Below are positions 24,832-36,200 of a stretch of 63,057 nt of DNA, one piece after another; the first letter of the stretch is position 1, and each line of letters starts with the position of its first letter. This DNA comes from JABDGC01 sp964466595 (GTDB lineage Bacteria; Pseudomonadota; Gammaproteobacteria; DSM-16500): contig CAYXNR010000006.1 in NCBI GenBank assembly GCA_964466595.1, positions 1 through 63,057 on the forward strand. The letters are read 5' to 3'. The position numbers and the translations under genes are program-made. The notes below the pieces were generated by a model. It worked only from the letters and a program-made list of their open reading frames with translations. It made no database searches and had not been told where the DNA came from.

Positions 24832-27066
24832 ATGCACGAGCTAGCTCCTCTCATTCTTGATCTAACCATCATGCTTGGTGTGGCTGGCCTGGTTGTTTTA
24901 TTATTTCAGCGAATCAAACAGCCTGTTGTTTTAGGATATTTGGTTGCCGGCATGATTATTGGTCCTTATACCTCTCGTTTTGGTCTGGTCACCGATATTC
25001 CTAATATCAAAATACTCTCCGAATTAGGTGTTATCTTTCTCATGTTCTCGCTCGGTTTGGAGTTCAGCTTTCATAAACTCACTCGTGTGGGATTTTCGGC
25101 CTTCATTACCGGCTTAATCGATGTTTCTTTTATGGTGCTGCTCGGCTATTGCGCCGGCCTCCTACTGAAATGGACGCCGATTAATTGTCTTTTTCTCGGC
25201 ACCACGCTCGCTATTTCTTCGACCACTATTATTTTTAAGGCCATCGGCGAATTAGGCTTAAAAACAAAACGCTTTGCCGAAGTCATCTTTGGCGTTCTCG
25301 TCATGGAAGACTTATTAGCTATTTTATTGCTCGTTGCGCTCTCAACAATTGTAGTCAGCAAAAATCTTTCTTCTGTTGATATGATTTTTGCTACTCTCAA
25401 ATTAATTTTGGTCGTGACAACTTGGTTTATTGTCGGCTATTTTGTCGTACCCTCTCTCTTACGGCGCGTAGCATCTTATATTAGCCAGGAAACCCTCACG
25501 ATTATTTCAGTTGCACTATGCTTGTTTTTGGTCTCGACCGCCGCCTATTTTCATTATTCAACGGCCCTAGGCGCTTTTATTATGGGCTCTATTTTGGCTG
25601 AAACAGTACTCGTGCATCGTATTGAAGAATTAATTGTTCCCATCAGAGATATTTTTGGTGCTATTTTCTTTATCTCCGTCGGGATGTTAATTAATTTAGG
25701 CCTGGTTTTTGAGCATTGGCAGGCTACCCTTTTTCTGAGTCTGGTCTTGATTTTCGGAAAAATCTTTATTATCTCGCTCGGTACTTTTCTAACCGGGCAA
25801 AGCATGAAAACTGCTGTACGGGCTGGCTTTGGCATGGCGCAGATTGGTGAATTTTCTTTTATTATCGCGACCCTTGGTCTGAGCTTACATGCTATCAACG
25901 AGACCTTATATCCTCTGATTGTTGCAGTTTCCAGTCTGACCACCTTTACCACTCCTTATCTGATCCGTTTATCCGGAAAAATCAGCAAGCTACTCGAAAG
26001 AAAGCTGCCACAGCGTATCAAATACTTTTTGGACAGCTATTCAACCTGGGCCTATCGAGCCCAAACTCGTAGCGGACAAAATTCTTTATTACGCTCTACC
26101 ACGATGCGAGTCATCGTCAATGGCTTGATTGTAGCCCTCGTTTTTATTTTAGTTAAAAAATTCGTCTTCCCGCCTCTTTTTAATCTCATCCAACGTAAAC
26201 ATACTGTCAAAATGCTCAGCGAAGTGCTCGCTATTGGTATTGCTTCTCCTTTTATTTGGGGCATGCTCTTTTCTTATAAATTAGCTAATCTACCGGAATA
26301 TACCAAAACCACTTTAAATCCGCTGGTCTTTCTCATCTGGCTGATTGCCCTCACCGAAGTCCTGGTTTTCAGTGTGGTCTTCTTTCATACCTGGAGCACA
26401 ACTGGCATTTTAGTTCTCTTGGCCATTGGTTTTTTCACCATCGCTTACCAACAATTAGAAAAATCCTATCATTGGTTTGAGAGTCAATTGATTGGGAATA
26501 TTAAAAAGCAGCCTATTAAGCAATCTCGCTATAAAGAACTGGCACCCTGGGATACGCATTTTGTCGAAATGCGAGTGGGGGATAAATCTCCCTTCCTCGA
26601 TAAAATGCTAGGCGAATGTCAGATCCGTCAATATTATGGCGTAAATATTGTCGCCATTCGTCGCGGCCATCAAACTCTTCTCTCGCCTCGTGGGGAAGAG
26701 GTAATTCGTTATCATGATAAATTAGTGGTTCTCGGTAATGATGAGCAAATTGAATATTTCAAAAAGAAGGTAACGCTTTCTTCACCGGATCTTGAACAAA
26801 TCGATCATTTAGAAAATTTTATTTTAAAACCGCTTTTATTAGAAAAAGATAATCCCTATATCGGTAAAACCATTCGGGGTTCTCAATTGCGCGAGACCTT
26901 AAAGGGTTTAGTGGTTGGCATCGAACGTGGCAACCACCGCATTCTGAATCCTGCTCCTGAAACTATTCTTGAACAGGATGATCTGATTTTAATTGTGAAG
27001 ATTAAAAAAAGTGAGAGCGTGGTAAGTGGGAACCCTTCTTTGCGGGTGGAGCCCCTGACTTCCTAA
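24832..27066 (+). CDS. CPA2-family cation:proton antiporter with two RCK_C domains
   Basis: 744 residues. Residues about 5-390 form the sodium/hydrogen exchanger domain of the KefB/KefC type (KQPVVLGYLVAGMIIGP; LGTTLAISSTTIIFKA; GFGMAQIGEFSFI). A second group of helices (about 425-550) follows. The cytoplasmic end carries two RCK_C (TrkA-C) modules (about 575-655 and 660-735). There is no TrkA-N nucleotide-binding domain, unlike KefC. Such antiporters exchange potassium or sodium for protons and are gated by ligands bound to RCK_C, which in several families is c-di-AMP or another nucleotide. Confidence 0.88.
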   Translation: MHELAPLILDLTIMLGVAGLVVLLFQRIKQPVVLGYLVAGMIIGPYTSRFGLVTDIPNIKILSELGVIFLMFSLGLEFSFHKLTRVGFSAFITGLIDVSFMVLLGYCAGLLLKWTPINCLFLGTTLAISSTTIIFKAIGELGLKTKRFAEVIFGVLVMEDLLAILLLVALSTIVVSKNLSSVDMIFATLKLILVVTTWFIVGYFVVPSLLRRVASYISQETLTIISVALCLFLVSTAAYFHYSTALGAFIMGSILAETVLVHRIEELIVPIRDIFGAIFFISVGMLINLGLVFEHWQATLFLSLVLIFGKIFIISLGTFLTGQSMKTAVRAGFGMAQIGEFSFIIATLGLSLHAINETLYPLIVAVSSLTTFTTPYLIRLSGKISKLLERKLPQRIKYFLDSYSTWAYRAQTRSGQNSLLRSTTMRVIVNGLIVALVFILVKKFVFPPLFNLIQRKHTVKMLSEVLAIGIASPFIWGMLFSYKLANLPEYTKTTLNPLVFLIWLIALTEVLVFSVVFFHTWSTTGILVLLAIGFFTIAYQQLEKSYHWFESQLIGNIKKQPIKQSRYKELAPWDTHFVEMRVGDKSPFLDKMLGECQIRQYYGVNIVAIRRGHQTLLSPRGEEVIRYHDKLVVLGNDEQIEYFKKKVTLSSPDLEQIDHLENFILKPLLLEKDNPYIGKTIRGSQLRETLKGLVVGIERGNHRILNPAPETILEQDDLILIVKIKKSESVVSGNPSLRVEPLTS

Positions 27067-27118
27067 AATGCGAATTCCAGGTCTCTTAGTATCAGGCCTG
27101 TAACCCTCCTCTCCCCAT

Positions 27119-27155
27119 CCCTCTCCTCCCGCAAAAAACGCGGGCGGAGAGGGGG
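27119..27155. repeat. GC-rich hairpin between the antiporter and giant genes
   Basis: CCCTCTCCTCCCGC and GCGGGCGGAGAGGGGG pair across AAAAAAC to form one of the strongest stems in the window. No T run follows closely, so it may be a REP-like element or a weak terminator. The rest of the 216-base gap holds only ACGGGGAAG, the ribosome site of the giant gene. Confidence 0.6.
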
Positions 27156-27282
27156 CTTTCTAAGCTAGGTACGTGAAAAGTGAGCTCTAGTAAAAACAAC
27201 AACTTAAGCTCTACCCCCCTTCCCTACAAAACCCAAATCCCTGTCTATACTTAAGATACATGTAAAAATAACGGGGAAGATC

Positions 27283-30200
27283 ATGCCGGAAGCTGCAAAA
27301 GCCCTTGAATCACAAGAAGGTTCTCACCTGGCTGAGCAATTTTTTAAGCGCCGCTTGCAAAAGCAGGCCTGGCTCTCAAAGGTCGATCTGTCTATTTTAC
27401 TTTGGGCCTGTGGTATCGAGAAAGAGGTTTTTATTGCTTATTTAAATCCTAGTCTCGGTCAAGCCTTAATAGATATAAAAAGAAACAATCCTGCTACAGA
27501 GCCTATAGGTCTCTTGCTTAATAAAAATGATGACAAGAATCCACATTGGGTAGAGGCTGTTATCAAGGTTGATCCAAATAAAACGGTAACAGCCAGCTTA
27601 AAAGATAGCATTGCACTCAATCCTCATGAAGCCGAACGTTTAGGCATAGAGTTAAAAAGAGCTCTCAAAGAAGCCTATCCAGAACCAGAATATACAATAA
27701 CTGAACCACAAATTACAGGTGAGCCGAAGCAAACACAAAGCAAATATTGGAGCACTGGCTATCAGGCCTTAAGAAATGTAGTGCATGACTATAAAATGTT
27801 TGAGAGAAAAAATGATGAACTACAGAAGCTCGAACAAATTCCTATGGGAGATCTTGATAAACTACATGACTTTTGTTATCGAACAATCTTAGAAAATATA
27901 AGTCTGACAGAAGAAAATATAAAACAAGCGGGTTTAGAAGATGATTGTTGGACAGAAGAAAAACATTCAGGCGATAAACTCACTCCGGAATATATCTCAA
28001 GCTATCTAAATCATCTCAGACTCAAGCCCAATCGGGCTAGCCCACTTTCTTTGGCTGAATTGAAAACAGAAAATGAAATTGAAATTCAAGCTGCGGCCTT
28101 AGTTCGGGAATATTTAGATGATATTTTTCCCCTATATAGAAACGCAGAGACTTTAACCCTAGACTTTGAAAAAATATTTAATGAAAAGGATGATGAGAAT
28201 ACTCAAAAAGCAAAAATACAAGCCCTAATCAAAGCGCTCAATACCTTAGAAGATGTTACTCAGCTAGACCTTCGGAATATCGGAGCTGTTCCCAATCCAG
28301 ATTATTTTATCAGTGAAATGAATTGGCTAATCAAGCCCTATTCAATCAAGATCCAGCATGCTGAAAATTGTGATCTTACTTTAATAGCAACAGAAGGACC
28401 GTATGAGGAAATAGCTGGGAACACTCTACAAAATGCAAGGGATACTAATACACCTCTTCTCATTAAAATGAAGAATGAACAGCCCCTTGATATCATAAAA
28501 AACGTGGATGATCTTAAAGATCTTGATGACCGTTTAGCTACAGCGGAACAAAATAATACACCTCTTTTGATAAGAATGAAGCCACAGAATGGCGAAGGGA
28601 TGGTTTATATCTATGGTGACTCCGGTAATGGCATATGGCAATGGACATCCATTCCAGTATTTCTATTGATTAAAGCGCAGATAGACGCACTATTCGATTA
28701 TGACGGCGACCAAATCACACTTCAGCACGACGATGAAAAAATCAAAGCTGCTGCAGGAAGCTTAAAAAAAGGTCATGCTTCAATTGATCATCGCTTTTTT
28801 GTCTATGGTGATCCTGGCAATCACAATTGGGGTTTTAATGAAGTCCTGCCTCGCCCTGAAAATCGGGATAGCCTGCTCGTCTCTTTTGCTAAGGGGAAGG
28901 AGCTCGAACTGAAATCCGGCGATGAAGATTTCACTCCCTCATTACTGACTACCATTCAAGCAAGCCATAGTACCGCTGAACATCCCTTAGCAAGAAGCTT
29001 TCAATCTATAGAAGCAAGAAACAAGCTAAACCGAGATTTACAAATAAACATCGATCCAGCAGAAGATCCCTGGATCCAATTATGGAAAAAACGTCTTCAT
29101 GATCCTCTAGCTTTTTGCAATACCGATCAATATGTCCAGAGAAGAATATCCTTTGGAATAGGAAATCACGATTACGCTGATTTAGTAAATGGTGTGGCTC
29201 GTATGAGCGGAAATTATTTACATGGAATGTTTAGATTTTTAAAGGCAAACCAAGAGCTGTTCGAGGCAAGACCCGATGATTTTCCCTATCGCAGCTTCAG
29301 TCTGGGTGAGCCAAAAATCACGCTCGAAAATTTATCTAAACCGGAGAAAGGGGGGCTTGATCCAGAAGAGTATGCTAGGGCTAACTCAGATTATTTAAGT
29401 GCCTTGATTGACGAGCTCAAAACAGCTACCTATTTCCCATTCAAAACAATCGAACTCAATCTCAATTATTTTCGGCCTCAAGACTTTAATAAAATTATCG
29501 AACTCATTCAGCTAACAACTAACCATCCTCAACTAGAAAAAATTAAAATTGTCGAACATCATAATATGAAATTAGAACCCGCCTACTTTACGCTTGAACA
29601 ATATGAGCTACTCGCAAAAACAATGAATGAACATAAAACAAAATGCACCATTGATATTAGGATTAATCTTGAATTCTTAAAGAAAAACAACCCAACTCTG
29701 CTTAAAGCACATTACGCTACTCTTAGCATTCCTGCTCGCAATCTTCGTGAAAGCAAAGCAGAAAAAATAAAAAAATTAGCAGCGCAGGCTTTGCCCGTGA
29801 AAGATCAATTAGATGAAAAAGCTGCCCTAGCCGGAGATGAAAAAAATGTCCGAGCGTATAAATTAGCAAATTTCAAAATGAATCTTAATACTGATCGTAA
29901 TGATCAAGAAGAAATTCAGGAACAGGAAGAAGTACAGCAACAGGCAGAGATCCAAATACAGCAAGAAGTACAACAAGAAATACAGGTTCAAGAACAAATC
30001 CAAAATGATATTAATGTCTTATCTTTAGCAGATTTAGATGAAAAAACAATTGATCGGTTAACAATTAATAAGGGCGAATATCTTCAAGACGCAGGTAAGC
30101 AAAGTACAACGCTTGCGATGAAATTAGCCCCACATCTATTTAAAGAAAAAGAATACAAGGATCAACTCTTTTGGAATAAACATCTCTCTTATCATCAGCC

Positions 30201-33200
30201 TGATCCCGATCCCAATCTACCTCCTGATCCGAATGATCTACAAAATCGTAGTCTTCCTCATAGCGTGCAAGCTATAACCCTAGCCGCCTTTGAAAAAATG
30301 CGTAGCGTCCCTCAACATTTTTATTCTGGAATTAATATTGATAATTTACCTCTCGGATTTTTTGTCAGTCAAAGTGAAAAAGGCCTAGTCCTTCGTTATA
30401 AGGAAACAGAGCTCATTCCCAATCGAAATCATTCTCCGCTCACTCCCTCTTTAAGCTCTCGCCAGGATATATCTGAGCTCTCCTGGCTCGGCAATCTAAC
30501 TACCTTCATCCCTCATGCTCGAGATGAGCTCGTATTAAAGTCAGATCTAGTCAACACTGACGAGCTAGAAGAAAAGCTCAAAGATCAAGCCAGAGAAAAT
30601 AGAACACCTATTTTAATTAAAACTACTGCCAATGAATTTTTTGTCTATGGGGATCCTCAGGATGATAATAACTGGACCTTTAAGAAAGTAGAGGATGCTA
30701 AAGTACAGGATGCTAAGCTAAAAGAATTATTTGAAGACAAGGATATTGAAACACTTTCCCGAGACGATCCTCGTTTCAGTGATTCACTGCTTCAAATATT
30801 AAAAGAAAATCATGCGCAAACCTATTCAGATATTGAAATTGCCTCCTGTCTCTTAAATCCAAATGGAGGCAAGCCTGACGTAGACAATGCTAGCTATGAA
30901 ATTTTGATAAAAATAATGAATGGCACAAATCATGTGCTTTCCCAAAAAATACAAGCCAAACATCAGTGGTGTTTAAGTCCTCCTGATGGCGTTTTTAAAA
31001 ACCCAAAAACCTTTTACACTCTCCTCGATCTGATCTATGATCAAGGTTGTGAAGCGCTTGAGCTTTTATTGGATCGCTTAAAACAACTTCATACACAAGA
31101 TAAGCTTCTTTACGAATCCTTTCAAAAAGCCTTTATTGATGATCAATACTCTATCCGTGACCTTCTTCTCCCTGAAAATCTAGTCTGTCTACAAGAACTC
31201 TCCACCTTGACAGATGATACCCAAAAAAATTGGTGGAAAGATTTACTTGCTCAACAAAAGACGGTGGTTTCTCAAATTGATTTTGCAGAACTCTTTAGAG
31301 GGTTTCAACACTTTTTGACAAAATTTCCCGCAGGCTATCCGCTACCCACTACCTGTCCACTGCTTGGAGAAGGCTCAGAAAATATGTTAGTGGGCTTGGA
31401 CCGTCTTCTTGCGATTTTAAGCAAGGTTCCCTCGAGTCATCTAGAAGATCAATTAGGTAATTTGAACGGCCTGTCCTTTGATCAAGAAGGCGCTTGGTAT
31501 GCTGCACGCTGGAATAATTTTCACTATTTTCATCCGGCCATGAATTTACGAGCAGATTTATTGAAACCACAATTTGAAAAGGAATTTCTTGGCCGCGCAG
31601 AGTTAAGCTACCAAGTAAACTATTCACATTTAAAATCACTTGCACTTTCAAATCAAGCAAAAGAAGCCTGCAAGGCAGACAGAATGGATCTTGCTTATGC
31701 TGCTTCTCTTTTTCATCGTCATCTTGGCGGTGTTTCTCGTCTTCGCAATCCCTATCAAGAATATGTCGATCTGATTAATACGCTCAATGGCAATGATCTG
31801 CTTTTAATGGGAAATATAGAAAATACAGAGCAAATCAGTTCAGAAATTTTAGCTGAGGCAAAAAAAAATAAAACGCCTATCTTAATCAAACAAAATGATG
31901 GTCAATTGCGGCTATATTGCGATCCAGAGGGAAAGGGAGAATGGAGTTTTAGTCCTGTCATAGCTAATAGTAAGCATTTAAAAGATCTACCCTTTCATGA
32001 AAAAATATTAAAGAGTCGCGATCCACTCTTTACAGCTCCGGTCCTCGCCGCCCTCAGGAAAAAACACCCTGATTTTCAAATGAATGCACTACAGCCCCGT
32101 ATTTTTACCCTGATTCTTCCTTTATTAGCACTCAGCACCACTGGCGAGCGTGGTTGTGAAAAGTCTTTGGAATATGAATCTTTAGTTCAAACGCTACGTG
32201 ACGCTCAAATTGAAGATTCAAATAAACTCGAAGCGATCTTAGAAGATTTAGTTAAAACAGTTGAACATTGGCAAACCAAACCGCGCTTAGATGAATTAGC
32301 CGCTACTATTAAGTTATTACATAAGCAAACAATGGATCCAAAACATGTGAAGGATTTAAAGGATTTATTGAAGAGAGCAAAAACTTTAAAAAAACAAGTG
32401 GAAAAAAAGCTTCCGCGAGAGGCTGACAAAATAACATATAAACCACATTTGGATATGATTCAATATTTGGATCTTATTATAGAAGAAATCAATCTTCAGC
32501 TTGCTAAACGAATTTTGACGGATGATATAAAATTAAAGGAATTGAATAACCTATTGGATGATCTTAGCAAAGTAATTAAAGCTGATTTCAAAGCCGAACC
32601 TGCAAATCATCCTCCAATTCCAGATGTTGTCGCTGCTCCTAATGTTGTTCCCGCTCCAGATGCTGCTGCTCCAGATGCTGCTGCTGCCCTTCCTGACGCT
32701 GCTGCTGCCGCTGCTGCTCCTGACGCTGCTGTCCCAGATGCTGCCCCTGACGCTGCTGCCCCTGACGCTGCTGCTCCAGACGCTGCCGCCCCAGACGACG
32801 AAAAAAAAGAAGAAGAGAAAGAAGAAGAAAAAGAGGCTGCGGTAAAACCTCTTCCCCCTCAATTATCTGGCCTAGAGCTCATTAGCGCCACCGTTTCCAA
32901 ATACAGTCTCAAAGCTCTTGCATTATGGAATAAGCACCCCATCCCAATACAGGCCACTAACTTCCTACAACTTTATCAAGCCTTTCATCAGCTGGATCAA
33001 GCTAATATTCAATATTTGCTTAAAATTGCTGCTACCCTTAAAGAACCTTATGAGGCAGAGAAAGCCGATCGCTTAGTAGAAAGCTTAAAAAAGCTGAAAG
33101 AGTCAAAAGAACCTGTTTATTTAGAAGCTATACGTATCTTAAGCGCCATTCAATTACCAAGTGATCTTAAAGATGTAGGAAAGCAACTTGAAGCACTACC

Positions 33201-36200
33201 TAACCTCGACAACCTCTTGGAAGCTATAAAGAAAATTCAAGAGCAAGATTTATCTCCTGAAGAGGTATTTTCAAATCTAGCTGAATCGCTAAACAAATGT
33301 CGTTTTAGCCTGAAAGAAGATTTTGAAGCTAGCAAGCTTAATTTAAGTAAGGCTTTGTCTGAAGAAATAATGAAAGCCAACAAGGAACTTGAGAAGTATG
33401 GCATGGAAGCTTTGGATCCAGAAGAATTACTGAACAAGAATGCTGATGGTATACAAGAAATTTTAAATAAGATAGTAGCGGATCAAAACTATACAAAAGC
33501 TGTCAAAGATAACTTCATTTATCCTCAAATTATTAAAAAATTAAAAGGCATCCTCTTCGCGCAATTAACTCACCACGTAGATGAATTTCCTGCTCTGCAA
33601 GTCTTACGTAATCCAGGGTTTTATCCTGACCCTTATCCAGATAAGGGTCACTCAGAAGACCAATACACTGGCGCGGGATCCTATTGTGTAAAATTAAGAG
33701 AATTTTCTGCTGAGCTTACTCCTCTCTTTGCGACCCTCACTGACTTCCATAAAAAATGGCCGAAATTTTCGATTGATTTTTTAATTAATTCACCTTGCAG
33801 AACCTTATTTAATCCTCAGCAAATAAAAGACCTCATGTTGGCCATCAAGGATTTAAATAGTCCCTCAGTTCCTTATTCAATCTTAGAAGCTATTTTTTCT
33901 AAGAAATCCTATGCCCTTAAAATTGATGAGGCCCTATTAGCTAACATTATTAATGTTATAAAACTAGATATAAAATTAGCTAATTTTTCATTAACGGAAC
34001 GCGCTCAATTCATCGAGCTCATCACCCAAATGACTGATCTTGATCGGGTGAATGATTTAGTGAGCTTCTTTGAAAAGAATAAAGCACAACCAGCTCTTCT
34101 TTCCAGCTGTCTACAGTTATTTATTGAACACAACAAAGAAAATTCCAAGAATAAAGAACCTGCGCTTAGAACTGAGAACGATAAAGCACTACTTGAAAAA
34201 ATTAATTTACTAGTCGAGTTTGACGAAAAAGATATCTCTTTAGAAACTAAAATACAATTAATTACTCAGCTTCATTCTAAACCACAAGAATTTCAATCTT
34301 TAATTGCAAAACTTCCTCCAAATAACAGAGAAAGTTTTATCACTATAATTGTTCATTCTTATTTAAGCTCTGAAGAAAATTTAAAATTATTTAATGATGA
34401 AACCATCGATAAATTAAAAAATTTAATTACTGATTATCCAGATTTTATTCCAAACTTAATCAAGTTATATCAAGAAACACCCTATCCTAGCGCCTATAAA
34501 TTAAAAGCTATTTTAGAAAATCCTTCGCCTGATAACCTAAAGCAGTGGCTAGCTAATTATGAATTTGATCCTCCGGGCTTTCGCGCTGAGCCTAAAAATG
34601 AATATGCACAATTTGATACCAGTACAATTGCAGACCGCATTGATCAGATTCAAGATGTGGGACGCTCAGGCCAGAAGCTCTTTTCCTCAAAACGTCACAG
34701 TCTCGCTGAAGATTTTTATTATGTTAACGGCATAGGCAGACAATTTTCGCCTTCTCTCGTTCCAGATCTGAAGGTAGCGGTTAAAAACTTAAGCAAACAA
34801 CAAATCCGCGATTTGATTGGTAAATATCGAAGCTATATGAGCGATACCAATCAAACCCCTGAATTTCGCCATCAAGCTAAATTAGAATTTGCCGCTCTCC
34901 TACGAGAAGTCATGTATCGCTCAACCGGTAAATTCCCTTACTCCACACAGATGCTGAGCCTACTCAATGTCATCTCTCATGGCGGCAATATTTTTTCAGA
35001 AATTCGAACTGGTGAAGGAAAAGGCTGCATCACCGCTTTATTTGCTGCCATGAAGTGGGCAGAAGATGGCGCTGTAGATGTCGCGACTTCTAATATGGAA
35101 TTGGCTGCTCGTGATTTAGAAGAATTTAAAGGATTTTACGACTACCTCGGCATTCCAACTGCTCTCATTAAAGCGGGGTCTGACCCCTCAGCATACCAAC
35201 AAAATGGTATTAACTATTCAGATGTTCCAGAGCTCGCTAATTTTCAACAAAAAATGGAGCTCATGCATAAAAAGCTGCCGAAAAAAGTATCCTGTATTAT
35301 TGATGAGGCAGATTTTACCGCTCTTGATAATACCAGCCAGTTTCGTTTTGCTATTCAACTAGAAGTTGGCGCAGACCCTTATACTAATCCGCATGAATGG
35401 GTTTATCCTTTAATCTTAGATTTTGTACGTAGAAAAGAATTTCTCACCAATCTCGTCGATAAAAAAGTTGATGTTCATGATTTAAAAGTATTTCTTAAAC
35501 AGCACCCCTTCATGAAAAGTCATCATAGTTATCTCAAAAAATTAAATTCGTTTTCACCTGCGCTCTTAGATAAATGGATTGACTCTGCTTATATCGCCAC
35601 GCAACTCGTCAAAGATAAAGATTATGCTATCCGTCCTGCTACCCTCATGCGCTATGGCGAAGAAAAACAGGTGCAAATCGCGATGGTTAAGGCGAATGGA
35701 CGTGTGAATCCAAATTCTTCTTTCAGTGATGGTGTTCAGCAATTTTTACATACACTCTTAAATGAAGAGCAAGCTAAAAATAAACAAGCTCAAGCCCTGC
35801 CTTTTCCGATAGACCCTGAAAAAACTTATCTCGCGGCGAGGAGTGCAAAAAATTTCATTGATTATTATTTGAAAAAGGGCTCTGTGGTCGGATTAACGGG
35901 CACCTTGGGTTCAACGAGCGAAATTAAAGAACTCTCTGATAATTACAAACTCAAATTCTTTAGAATTCCACCGCATCGCGTTCTTTGCAGAATCAATCAT
36001 GAACCAGTTCTTGCCTACCGCAGGCAACAAGCCCTCGTCTGGCGAGGTAAAGAATCAGCTGAGGCCGCTCATTTTAGAGCTATTCTGAAACAAGCTAAAG
36101 CCTGTCAAAGAAGTGGACAACCTCTCTTGATTATTTGCGATGGCGTTGAAAGCTCGGAAAAATTACATGCTTATCTTGCAAAAAAATTGAAACCTTTACA

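Noticed and set aside
32551..32862. Frames of about 100 and 73 codons on both strands in the Pro-Asp-Ala linker region
   Set aside because: They are shadows of the triplet repeat (serine-rich and leucine-rich readings) within the giant gene.
35175..35187. GGGGTC-T-GACCCC hairpin as a regulatory site
   Set aside because: It lies inside the coding frame of the giant gene with no break; listed only as a possible relative of the REP-like repeats.
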